A stretch of DNA of 64,000 nt, taken from NCBI GenBank assembly GCA_963643465.1, contig CAVIJT010000008.1, positions 76,038 through 140,037 on the forward strand, given 5' to 3'. Shown here piece after piece: positions 23,942-31,506 of the stretch. Under the pieces are notes generated by a model that ran no database searches, was not told where the DNA came from, and saw only the letters and a list, made by a program, of their open reading frames with translations. This stretch comes from CAG-411 sp963643465. Its GTDB lineage: Bacteria; Bacillota; Clostridia; Lachnospirales; Lachnospiraceae. Made by a program: the position numbers and the translations under genes. The first letter of the stretch is position 1. Each line of letters begins with the position of its first letter.

Positions 23942-24304
23942 ATGAGAAAGAAGAATTACAAAGGTATGAAAGTAACAAAAAGGATGTTATCAAAATGCGA
24001 GGGTGTATGTAGAACTTATGATGCCATCCAATATGCTTATGCTGATTTACTTTCAAAAGCAGAGGATGTACAAAGTTTTAGGGTTAATGTTTTGTTGGAA
24101 GGATTACAAGAGGGAGATTATACATCTGATTTTGTCATTGTGAAAGCAGATGGTGGTCTTATGATTAGGGAATGTGTGAGTAGAAGACATTTAACAAAGC
24201 CAATGACAACAAAGCTTTTGGATGCGAGTAGAAATTATTGGAAATCGCATGGTGTCAATGATTGGGGTGTTGTAGTGGAGAAAGAAGGTGCTGCTGATGT
24301 GTAA
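23942..24304 (+). CDS. Short TnsA-like endonuclease
   Basis: 120 residues from ATG 23942. It is the first gene of the operon, in the position of tnsA. The pattern SFRVNVLLEGLQEGDYTSDFVIVKADGGLMIRECVSR recalls the TnsA catalytic core (an E, then D, then a strand ending in charged residues), but the usual QxK is not present. TnsA cuts the 5' ends so that the transposon leaves by cut-and-paste. It is less than half of Tn7 TnsA and lacks the C-terminal TnsC-binding domain. Its stop overlaps the tnsB start by 8 bases. The assignment depends mainly on context. Confidence 0.55.
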   Translation: MRKKNYKGMKVTKRMLSKCEGVCRTYDAIQYAYADLLSKAEDVQSFRVNVLLEGLQEGDYTSDFVIVKADGGLMIRECVSRRHLTKPMTTKLLDASRNYWKSHGVNDWGVVVEKEGAADV

Positions 24305-26141
24305 GGATGGATTGAAAAAATATATGCTTCTAAAAAGGGAAGAGGGAGAAGCAGTTAGTATTTACAGAGTATTGGAACTCATAGAAGAAAAAGTGCTTGT
24401 GATGGATTGTGTGAAAAAGACAATGCCGGTGTGGAAAAGTGTTGAGGAATTAGATGCTTATGTGGAAGTAGAAGAAAATATAAATACAGATACTTTATCC
24501 ACTTTTGAAGATATGGATGCAGAGAATAGGAAGATTGCATATCAAAGATATAACATGATTTCATCCATTTTACCTTTTATGGCAAATGAAACTATGAGAA
24601 CACAGGCAATTAAGAAAGTAGCAGAAGATAATAGATTGTCTTTGCAATCCATTCGGAAATATCTTTGTGAATATTTGGCGACTATGGATGTTAGGAGTTT
24701 AGCACCAAAGCAGAGAGAAACAGAAAAACCACTTACAAAGGAGGAAAAGAATATGCGTAAATCTCTTAACAGATGGTACTACACAACAAAGAAAAGAACA
24801 TTGAAAAATTGCTACACTCTTATGTTGCAGCACTTTTATTGTGATGAAGAAGGCAAATTATTTGAGGAACATCCATCCTATTATCAATTTAGATATTTTT
24901 ATCGTAAGTACAACAAGAAGGAAACGGAATATATTAGTCGAAATGGTTTGTCTTATTACCAAAGAAATCAAAGACCTTTAGTGGGGGATGGCGTTCAAGC
25001 ATTTGCACAAACAATTGGAATGGGAATGTTAGATGCAACGGTGTGTGATATTTACCTTGTAAATGAAGCTGGTGGAATTGTAGGAAGACCTATTCTAACT
25101 TTGTGTGTAGATGCGTATTCAGGAGTAATTTGTGGGTATTCGTTATCATGGGAAGGTGGCGTGTATTCTCTTAGAAATCTTATGTTGAATGTGATAAGTG
25201 ATAAGGTGGAGCATTGTAAACTTTTTGGAATTGAGATAAAAGAGGAACAATGGCCATCACATCAATTACCTTTAAAGATGGTTACAGACCAGGGTTCAGA
25301 GTATAAGGGAGAAACATTTTCACAAATTGTTGATTTGGGTGTAGAACTCTTAAATTTACAATCCTTTCGTGCAGATGAAAAAGGACCGGTGGAACAGTGC
25401 TTTAATGCAATCCAAAATTATTTTAAACCAATCTTGAAGGGCAAGGGTGTCATTGAAGTTGATTTTCAGGAGAGAGGTTCTCACGATTACAGAAAAGATG
25501 CGTGTCTTACCATGCAACAATTTGAGAAAGTGATTTTAAATTGCATTATTTTCTACAATTCCAATCGAGTATTGGAGAGATTTCCTTTTACAGAGGATAT
25601 GCTGGAAGCAGAAGTGAAACCTATTCCATGTCATGTATGGAAGTGGGCTTGTGAACAATTAGGAGCTAATTTAAGGGATGTAAATAAGGAAGACCTAATA
25701 AGAGTGCTATTACCTAGAACTAAGGGCAAATTTGGGCGAAATGGTTTATCTGTGAATGGATTACACTATCACAATGCACTTTTTAGAGAAGAATATTTGC
25801 AGGGAAAAGAATGTGAAGTTGCTTATGATATGGATAGCAGCAATCATATATGGCTGATTGAGAATGGAAAGTATATACAATTTGACTTAATTGAAAGCAG
25901 ATTCATGGATAAGGGATTGGATGATGTGGCTCTTATGAAATCAAAACAGAGGGAGCTTGTGAAAAGGGAAGGCAAGCAGAAGACACAAGCAGAGGTGGAT
26001 TTGACAAAGTCAATCCAGTTGATAGCAGATTCTTGTGTGGTGCAGGCACAACCATCAACAAAAGGTATTAGAAGCAACAGACAGAGAGAACAAGTGAAAA
26101 CACATAAGAAGTATGCAGGAGAGGTGGTAGCAAATGTTTAA
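24297..26141 (+). CDS. tnsB: TnsB/Mu-type DDE transposase
   Basis: 614 residues from ATG 24297. The RNase H-like catalytic core has D246 (LDATVCDIYLV), D331 (VTDQGSEYKG) and E366 (PVEQCF), spaced D(35)E as in TnsB and MuA. The N-terminal part has helix-turn-helix-type DNA-binding segments (MRTQAIKKVAEDNRLSLQSIRKYL), and a Mu-type beta-barrel follows the core. TnsB binds the transposon ends and joins them to the target. It is translationally coupled to its neighbours, overlapping tnsA and tnsC by 8 bases each. Confidence 0.9.
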   Translation: MCKDGLKKYMLLKREEGEAVSIYRVLELIEEKVLVMDCVKKTMPVWKSVEELDAYVEVEENINTDTLSTFEDMDAENRKIAYQRYNMISSILPFMANETMRTQAIKKVAEDNRLSLQSIRKYLCEYLATMDVRSLAPKQRETEKPLTKEEKNMRKSLNRWYYTTKKRTLKNCYTLMLQHFYCDEEGKLFEEHPSYYQFRYFYRKYNKKETEYISRNGLSYYQRNQRPLVGDGVQAFAQTIGMGMLDATVCDIYLVNEAGGIVGRPILTLCVDAYSGVICGYSLSWEGGVYSLRNLMLNVISDKVEHCKLFGIEIKEEQWPSHQLPLKMVTDQGSEYKGETFSQIVDLGVELLNLQSFRADEKGPVEQCFNAIQNYFKPILKGKGVIEVDFQERGSHDYRKDACLTMQQFEKVILNCIIFYNSNRVLERFPFTEDMLEAEVKPIPCHVWKWACEQLGANLRDVNKEDLIRVLLPRTKGKFGRNGLSVNGLHYHNALFREEYLQGKECEVAYDMDSSNHIWLIENGKYIQFDLIESRFMDKGLDDVALMKSKQRELVKREGKQKTQAEVDLTKSIQLIADSCVVQAQPSTKGIRSNRQREQVKTHKKYAGEVVANV

Positions 26142-27468
26142 GAGCGAATGGAATATCATGGAGAAAATAGAACCAATGCTTGTGGGGAAGGAACTGAAAG
26201 AGAGGATGCTGGTTGTTCCTGATTATGATGAAAGCATAAGGAAAGAAAGCGTAAGTACCAGATTGTTGGAATTAAATAAAATAAATTCATTTTATCTTCC
26301 ATCGGATATGAGTGTGGAGATTTACACAAAACTATATCTTGCCATGGTTAGGTCATTACAGAAGAAGGAAAGCAAACTTGCAATTCAGCAGAGAAATCTT
26401 AATGGAAAGAATATGAAAGCCTGTGTAAATGGGGTCCTGCCTTCTTTTGGTGGGATTATTGGTGGAAGTGATTCATTTAGTATCATTGGATGCAGTGGGA
26501 TAGGAAAAACAAGTGCAATAGAAAAGGCAATACAACTTATGGGTGGGGGGAATGTAATTGAAATGGAGCAACCATTTTGTAAAATTATTCCAATCATTAG
26601 TGTACAGTGTCCCTTTGATTGTTCAGCAAAGAGTATGTTACTTGCCATATTGCAAAAGGTAGATAATGCACTTGGAACTGCTTATTATGAAAACATCGTA
26701 AGAGCAAAGGCAAATATCAATACCATGCTTATTTCCGCAGCACAGGTGTTGTTGAATCATGTGGCGGTTCTTTGTATTGATGAAATTCAAAACCTAATCA
26801 AACATAGAGCAGGGATGCAATTAGTTTCCATGCTAACAGAGCTTTTGAATGAAAGTGGAATTAGTATTGTGTTTGTTTCTATCCCTGAAATAAAGCCATT
26901 CTTTGAAAGTGTGGATTATTTGGCAAGAAGAACACTTGGACTTACCTATGGGAAATGTGAGTACAATGCGTATTTCAAGAAATTTTGTACAACCTTATGG
27001 AAGTTCCAATATGTGAAAAACAGAGCAGAGATTACAGAGGGCATTTTAAATTGGTTCTATCAACATTCCTCTGGAACATTGGTACATGTGATATTTTTAT
27101 TTTATACATCACAAGAGATAAGCATTTTGGATGGAAGAGAAATCATTGATATTCAAGCATTAGAATCTGCATATCAGAGAATGGAAATGTTACATATGCA
27201 CATCCAACCGGAAGTGAGTATAAAAAAGATTGCTTCTAAGAGAAAAAAGAATACATCAGTGCAGGTGATTGCTGAAACTGCTGAGAAGAAAGAAGAAATT
27301 GCAAAAGAAATAACAAAGGCATCTGATTTTGTAGAGGAGCACCCGGCGAGTAAAGGGAATAGTGTGGATTGGTCTTTTGAGGAACTGATGAAAGAAGCCA
27401 AAAAGAGTAATATGGATATGTTGGAGCTGTTACAGGGTAAAATCTCCATTACAGAAGTTGTGGTGTAG
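26134..27468 (+). CDS. tnsC: TnsC-like AAA+ ATPase of the transposon
   Basis: 444 residues. Walker A GCSGIGKTS at 119-127 and Walker B VLCIDEIQN at about 212-220 mark an AAA+ ATPase. TnsC forms filaments on DNA and links the target selector (TniQ/TnsD) to the transposase. The C-terminal 90 residues are charged and probably disordered, ending LLQGKISITEVV. It overlaps tnsB by 8 bases and is 17 bases upstream of tniQ. Confidence 0.9.
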   Translation: MFKSEWNIMEKIEPMLVGKELKERMLVVPDYDESIRKESVSTRLLELNKINSFYLPSDMSVEIYTKLYLAMVRSLQKKESKLAIQQRNLNGKNMKACVNGVLPSFGGIIGGSDSFSIIGCSGIGKTSAIEKAIQLMGGGNVIEMEQPFCKIIPIISVQCPFDCSAKSMLLAILQKVDNALGTAYYENIVRAKANINTMLISAAQVLLNHVAVLCIDEIQNLIKHRAGMQLVSMLTELLNESGISIVFVSIPEIKPFFESVDYLARRTLGLTYGKCEYNAYFKKFCTTLWKFQYVKNRAEITEGILNWFYQHSSGTLVHVIFLFYTSQEISILDGREIIDIQALESAYQRMEMLHMHIQPEVSIKKIASKRKKNTSVQVIAETAEKKEEIAKEITKASDFVEEHPASKGNSVDWSFEELMKEAKKSNMDMLELLQGKISITEVVV

Positions 27469-27485
27469 GAAAGGGCGTGAGGTTT

Positions 27486-28943
27486 ATGGGCATTGCATAT
27501 TTTCCTAAGATTTATCCAGATGAACTGATTTATAGTGTGCTTTCAAGATTTTATCAGAATTGCGGTTATCCCAATTACATATTTTGTGCGGAAGATTTGT
27601 TTATAAATAAAAGAGTTAGACCTGATATGGAATTTATCAACGAATTAAAACCAGAAGTATTGCATTTATTGTGTCAAAATATGCTCGTCGAGCATTTGAT
27701 TGAGAAGCACACCATGTTTCCTTATTATGCAAGATTTTTGCCAAAAGAAAGAAGAATTAAAGGTTTTGAAGCGCTTTGTAATATGAGTGGTGATTATAAT
27801 AACCTGCTTGCAGTGCCAAAACAAAAGAGTGCTGAAGAGCGATATTTAAGGTATTGTCCATTGTGTGTAAAAGAGGATAGAGATGTTTATGGGGAAACTT
27901 ATTGGCATAGAAGCCATCAGATGATGGAAGTTGATTTTTGTCCGAAGCATGGATGCAGATTGATAAACAGTTCCATAGTGGTTCATGCAAAGGCAAGTCC
28001 AAATCTAATACCAGCAGAACTGGAAGTAAAAGAGTTTGATAATACTACATATGGAAATGAGTTAGAAATAGAGCTTGCCAGGTATATAGGTGCAGTGTTT
28101 CAGGCTGCTATGGATATGGAAAGTGATGTTGAAGTTGGTAAATTTCTTCATAGCAGACTTTATGGAACAAAATATGTGTCTGTGAGGGGAGAACAAAGAA
28201 ATATAAAGCTATTTACAGATGATTTCCTTGCATTTTATGAGAGCTTATCTTTTAAAGGATTAAGTGAATTGTGGCAAATACAGAAGATTTTTAATGGATA
28301 TAGATTTAATTGCTTTGAAGTATGCCAGATGGCTATGTTTCAAGGAATTTCCATTGAAGATTTGTGTAATATGAAATTGCCTGATAAATCACAGGAGCAG
28401 ATATTTGATGAAAAGGTAAATGAATTACATAATCAAGGCTTGAAATACCCGGAAATAGCGAAAAGATTAAATGCCTCATACAATGTAGTAAAACCTATTG
28501 GTGAAAATAGTTATGGAAAATATTCCTATACAAAAGAAACACATCAAAAATGTGGTGTCAAAAAGCAGGATTGGGCGAAGATAGATAAAGCTACATTACC
28601 ATTAGTGAAAAAGGCAATTAAGGAGCTACAAGGGCAAGATGGAGAAAGGCCACATAAGGTCAATGTATTTGCAATATCTAAAAAGCTGGGATTACCTGAT
28701 AAGAGGTTGTATTTGTTACCTAAATGTATGAAAGAAATATTAAGGCATCAAGAAACACAAGAACAATATTGGGCAAGGGAAGTGATATGGGCAATCAGTA
28801 AAATACAAAATGATAGTATAACCTTTAATTGGAAACAAATAAGAGTGCTTACAAATATGCGAAAGGATAATCTAATCGCAAGCCTCCCCCATCTTGAAGC
28901 AATGGATTCTGATATAGCAGAAATGGTAAGAGCAATTGTGTGA
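27486..28943 (+). CDS. tniQ: TniQ/TnsD-like target-site selector
   Basis: 485 residues from ATG 27486. The TniQ start (IAYFPKIYPDELIYSVLSRFYQNCG) is followed by a zinc-binding segment (YCPLC with C124 and C127, then FCPKHGC with C152 and H155) and a long C-terminal region with helix-turn-helix elements (LHNQGLKYPEIAKRLN). The length fits TnsD-type proteins that bind a chromosomal attachment site rather than the short TniQ of Cas-associated transposons. No cas genes are in the window. Confidence 0.88.
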   Translation: MGIAYFPKIYPDELIYSVLSRFYQNCGYPNYIFCAEDLFINKRVRPDMEFINELKPEVLHLLCQNMLVEHLIEKHTMFPYYARFLPKERRIKGFEALCNMSGDYNNLLAVPKQKSAEERYLRYCPLCVKEDRDVYGETYWHRSHQMMEVDFCPKHGCRLINSSIVVHAKASPNLIPAELEVKEFDNTTYGNELEIELARYIGAVFQAAMDMESDVEVGKFLHSRLYGTKYVSVRGEQRNIKLFTDDFLAFYESLSFKGLSELWQIQKIFNGYRFNCFEVCQMAMFQGISIEDLCNMKLPDKSQEQIFDEKVNELHNQGLKYPEIAKRLNASYNVVKPIGENSYGKYSYTKETHQKCGVKKQDWAKIDKATLPLVKKAIKELQGQDGERPHKVNVFAISKKLGLPDKRLYLLPKCMKEILRHQETQEQYWAREVIWAISKIQNDSITFNWKQIRVLTNMRKDNLIASLPHLEAMDSDIAEMVRAIV

Positions 28944-29455
28944 ATGGCAACTACCTGTGATAAAAATAGTTTGCTTCTAAAAAAGAGAAAAATGATAACA
29001 ACAATGGTATTGAGGCATTGATTTCCGTCAAAAGAAAAGATAGGGTATCATTAAGTATTTGAAATTTTTTGTCGGATGATTGTTACATCATCTATTGTTT
29101 GTATCTTCTCTTCTTAGAAGCAAATATATTTTTATGATTACAGTGGTTGTTGTATTAAAAACAAAAAGTGTAGTGATATGCATTATTATAAAGGATTTGA
29201 ATGGGGTTTTTATTTGCAAAAAAATGCTTGTAACCATTGATTTTAAAGGGTTTCTAGGCATTTTGATGACAGGAAATAATTTCCTGAGAAAAAGAAGTTA
29301 TTCAATGGGGATTTTTTTATATTCATAAATAAAATATGTACATATTACACNNNNNNNNNNNNNNNNNNNNNNNNNNNNNNNNNNNNNNNNNNNATATTAC
29401 ACAAAATATAATAAGTGAATGATGAAATAAATTGTATAAAATACACAAAAACATA
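28944..29455 (+). other. Intergenic region with 11-bp inverted repeat and assembly gap
   Basis: TTTGCTTCTAA at 28970-28980 is inverted as TTAGAAGCAAA at 29114-29124, enclosing 133 bases. This could fold the tns transcript end or mark a transposon end. A possible ORF at 29080-29328 lacks a good ribosome binding site and is not called. Unresolved N bases lie at 29351-29393. Confidence 0.5.
29351..29393. other. Assembly gap (43 N)
   Basis: The gap is flanked on both sides by ATATTACAC, suggesting a collapsed tandem repeat or a scaffold join across a short repeat. The link between the tns operon and the rest of element 2 therefore rests on this join. Confidence 0.95.
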
Positions 29456-29484
29456 TTGACTTTTATTTTATTGTTTGCTATAAT
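29456..29484 (+). promoter_or_regulatory. Strong sigma-A promoter for the cargo module
   Basis: TTGACT at 29456-29461 and TATAAT at 29479-29484, spaced 17 bp. It precedes a leader of about 270 bases and then genes in the same direction. Confidence 0.85.
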
Positions 29485-29525
29485 GAAGTTGTCGAAGCAA
29501 GTAATATGCTTGTTTTAAGGTCTAT

Positions 29526-29690
29526 AAGACATACACATAGGAGAGGATGCAGCTTAAATGGCTGTTATCCATTTTTAATGAATTTTAAGTAAATAGAATG
29601 AAGATGATTATTTATAGTAGTAAGCTATAAGTCTTTGTTTTGTTACTGATTTTCAAAATGGAATCCTGTCTTATGTGTGTGTCTTTTTTT
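29526..29690 (+). promoter_or_regulatory. Attenuator-like leader
   Basis: AAGACATACACATA at 29526-29539 can pair with TATGTGTGTGTCTT at 29672-29685, which runs into TTTTTTT. A terminator whose 5' arm lies about 130 bases upstream suggests a conditional leader between the promoter and the first gene. I do not recognise a known riboswitch class. Confidence 0.5.
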
Positions 29691-29768
29691 ATTGTCGAAA
29701 GATGCACATTACCAATGAGATATAGATGTAACAATTTAAAATACATTGATTTCAAGGAGGAAAATACG

Positions 29769-30074
29769 ATGAAGAAAATTATCAATGGTAAACTTTACAA
29801 TACTGAAACTGCTAAAGAAGTAGCAGAATACTGGAATGGATACCCAGGTGGGGATTTTAATGTCATTTATGAAACTTTATATCAGAAGAGAACAGGAGAA
29901 TATTTTTTATACTGCAAAGGTGGTCCAATGACACAGTATGCAGAAGCTGTTTGGGGTGGAATGGCATATGGAGAACAGATTATTCCATATACAGAAAAGT
30001 TGGCCAAAGAATGGGCAGTAGAACATATATCTGCGGATGAATATATGGAACTTTTTGGTGAAGTGGAAGAATAA
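29769..30074 (+). CDS. Small hypothetical protein
   Basis: 101 residues from ATG 29769, with AAGGAGG 9 bases upstream. Sequence MKKIINGKLYNTETAKEVAEYWNG, then EYFLYCKGGP and AYGEQIIPYTEKLAKEWAVEHISADEY. Similar small proteins occur in mobile elements of gut Firmicutes, with no assigned function. It is the first gene after the promoter and attenuator-like leader. Confidence 0.75.
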   Translation: MKKIINGKLYNTETAKEVAEYWNGYPGGDFNVIYETLYQKRTGEYFLYCKGGPMTQYAEAVWGGMAYGEQIIPYTEKLAKEWAVEHISADEYMELFGEVEE

Positions 30075-30084
30075 GAAGTTTTAT

Positions 30085-30118
30085 GATGGAGTTCTTCGGA
30101 ACTCCATCCCCGCAAGGG
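30085..30118 (+). promoter_or_regulatory. Tandem leader hairpins (UUCG and GCAA loops)
   Basis: GATGGAGTTC and GAACTCCATC pair around a TTCG loop (30085-30108), and CCC-GCAA-GGG follows (30109-30118), directly before the AAAGGAG of the next gene. The same layout with changed loops recurs at 30784-30817. Confidence 0.75.
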
Positions 30119-30133
30119 AGAAAGGAGCACAAT

Positions 30134-30772
30134 ATGTTTAAATTAAAGAAAATATTAAATCTAATTGATAAAGGTATCATTGAAACCAGAGAGGAATTGG
30201 AACTGTTTTTGAATTATTCAGATATTGATGAAAATGTTGATTCCAAAGTTTTGCTAGGCATGAATATAAAAATTGCATATGAAACAAGTAGAATATACAT
30301 TGATGTGACAGAGGTACAGAATAGTGAAGAGGATGTACATACCACAAAGTATTTGGATATATTAGAAAAGCATTTGCCAATAAAAATTCATAATCCTGGT
30401 AATGTAACAAGTTTAAAGGTATATAAAGCGAAGGAAACTATCATTTGTGAAATGGTAAAGGAAAATTTTAGAAACTCTTTTTTTAGTTCTGTTTATTATG
30501 AGTTAGTTATGGATGAAAATGGTCATTTATTTACCAGAACAGGTAATGATAATCAGACATTGAGTAAAAATGTGATTAGTCTTTGCAAAGAGGATAATCG
30601 CTCCGGTAATGAAAAAATGGAGACTGCTTATTTTAAATATTTGCATGATAAGAAGTTAGAACATACAGATAGAAATTTTGATATTCATTTTAATGAGTAT
30701 CTTGAAAGTGAAGAATTTGGCAATTATATTGATGCAATTATAGAGCGATTTTATGAAGTTCTAAATGAGTAA
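30134..30772 (+). CDS. Hypothetical protein
   Basis: 213 residues from ATG 30134 with AAAGGAG upstream. No family recognised. The N-terminus is basic (MFKLKKILNLIDKGIIETREELELF); the rest is acidic, with strands such as KVLLGMNIKIAYETSRIYIDVTEVQ. It has a paired-hairpin leader like its downstream neighbour, suggesting common translational control. Confidence 0.65.
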   Translation: MFKLKKILNLIDKGIIETREELELFLNYSDIDENVDSKVLLGMNIKIAYETSRIYIDVTEVQNSEEDVHTTKYLDILEKHLPIKIHNPGNVTSLKVYKAKETIICEMVKENFRNSFFSSVYYELVMDENGHLFTRTGNDNQTLSKNVISLCKEDNRSGNEKMETAYFKYLHDKKLEHTDRNFDIHFNEYLESEEFGNYIDAIIERFYEVLNE

Positions 30773-30783
30773 AAAGTTTTTAT

Positions 30784-30817
30784 GATGGAGTTCTCCGGAA
30801 CTCCATCCCTACGAGGG
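30784..30817 (+). promoter_or_regulatory. Tandem leader hairpins, second copy
   Basis: GATGGAGTTC-TCCG-GAACTCCATC (30784-30807) and CCCT-ACG-AGGG (30807-30817). Compared with 30085-30118 the first stem is identical, the loop stays in the UNCG class, and the second stem is kept although its loop sequence differs. This favours selection on structure. Confidence 0.75.
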
Positions 30818-30831
30818 AGAAAGGAGTAAAC

Positions 30832-31440
30832 ATGATACAAAAATTTGAATATATGCTTACCGGCATATCTTTAATGACAACAAAAGAGGATATTTTCGAT
30901 ACTGTGTATAATAAATACAAGGATGATTTAAGAAATGGCTGTTTCTATGATGAAGGCTATGGTTTTACAATAAGACTTGATATGAAAAATATGATAGTGT
31001 ATGTGTATGCCATTGACATAACAGGTGTTGATTTTGAATATTTGTTGGAATCTATAAATGGTTTATCAAATGTAAGATACTCAAACAGCAATTCAGATTT
31101 AGATTGGGAAGTTTTGCGAAAGGATTATAAAATCTCCTTTTATGCAGATGGTGAATTTGAAATCCATACAACAGACAATGGCTTGCTTGTGGATGTAGAT
31201 GAAGATGAGAGAATCCATATGCTTAGAACTAAATACATTGGAGATGGCGACCATAAAAGACCGGCAGAGGTAATTGCACCTGTTATAACAGATATAGAAG
31301 AATTATTTTTGCAAGATTTTAAGGCAACGGATAATAAGGTACTTAGCAACGAATTTCGAAAACTTGTGGATGATATTTATAAAGAGGAAATCATAAAAGG
31401 CGAAAGAGGTTGCGGTGATAGTACTGTAAGTGAAACATAA
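30832..31440 (+). CDS. Hypothetical protein
   Basis: 202 residues from ATG 30832 with AAAGGAG upstream. No family recognised. The middle is beta-rich with regular spacing (GYGFTIRLDMKNMIVYVYAIDITGVDFEYL). The C-terminal part is charged. It follows the second paired-hairpin leader and precedes the helicase-like gene by 66 bases. Confidence 0.65.
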   Translation: MIQKFEYMLTGISLMTTKEDIFDTVYNKYKDDLRNGCFYDEGYGFTIRLDMKNMIVYVYAIDITGVDFEYLLESINGLSNVRYSNSNSDLDWEVLRKDYKISFYADGEFEIHTTDNGLLVDVDEDERIHMLRTKYIGDGDHKRPAEVIAPVITDIEELFLQDFKATDNKVLSNEFRKLVDDIYKEEIIKGERGCGDSTVSET

Positions 31441-31451
31441 TTTGAATTTCT

Positions 31452-31484
31452 AGGGATTGAGACTGTGTAAACAGTCTTATCCCT
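31452..31484 (+). promoter_or_regulatory. Leader hairpin before the helicase-like gene
   Basis: Outer stem AGGGAT/ATCCCT and inner stem AGACTGT/ACAGTCT around a GTAA (GNRA-type) loop. It ends 7 bases before the AAGGAG of the next gene. Confidence 0.65.
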
Positions 31485-31506
31485 GTTAGTGAAGGAGAAA
31501 ATACTA

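Noticed and set aside
23942..28943. CRISPR-associated transposon
   Set aside because: TniQ is of the long TnsD type, and neither cas genes nor a CRISPR array occur in the window.
29080..29328. 82-codon hypothetical gene after tniQ
   Set aside because: No ribosome binding site, hydrophobic shadow-like sequence, and location inside an inverted-repeat region next to an assembly gap.
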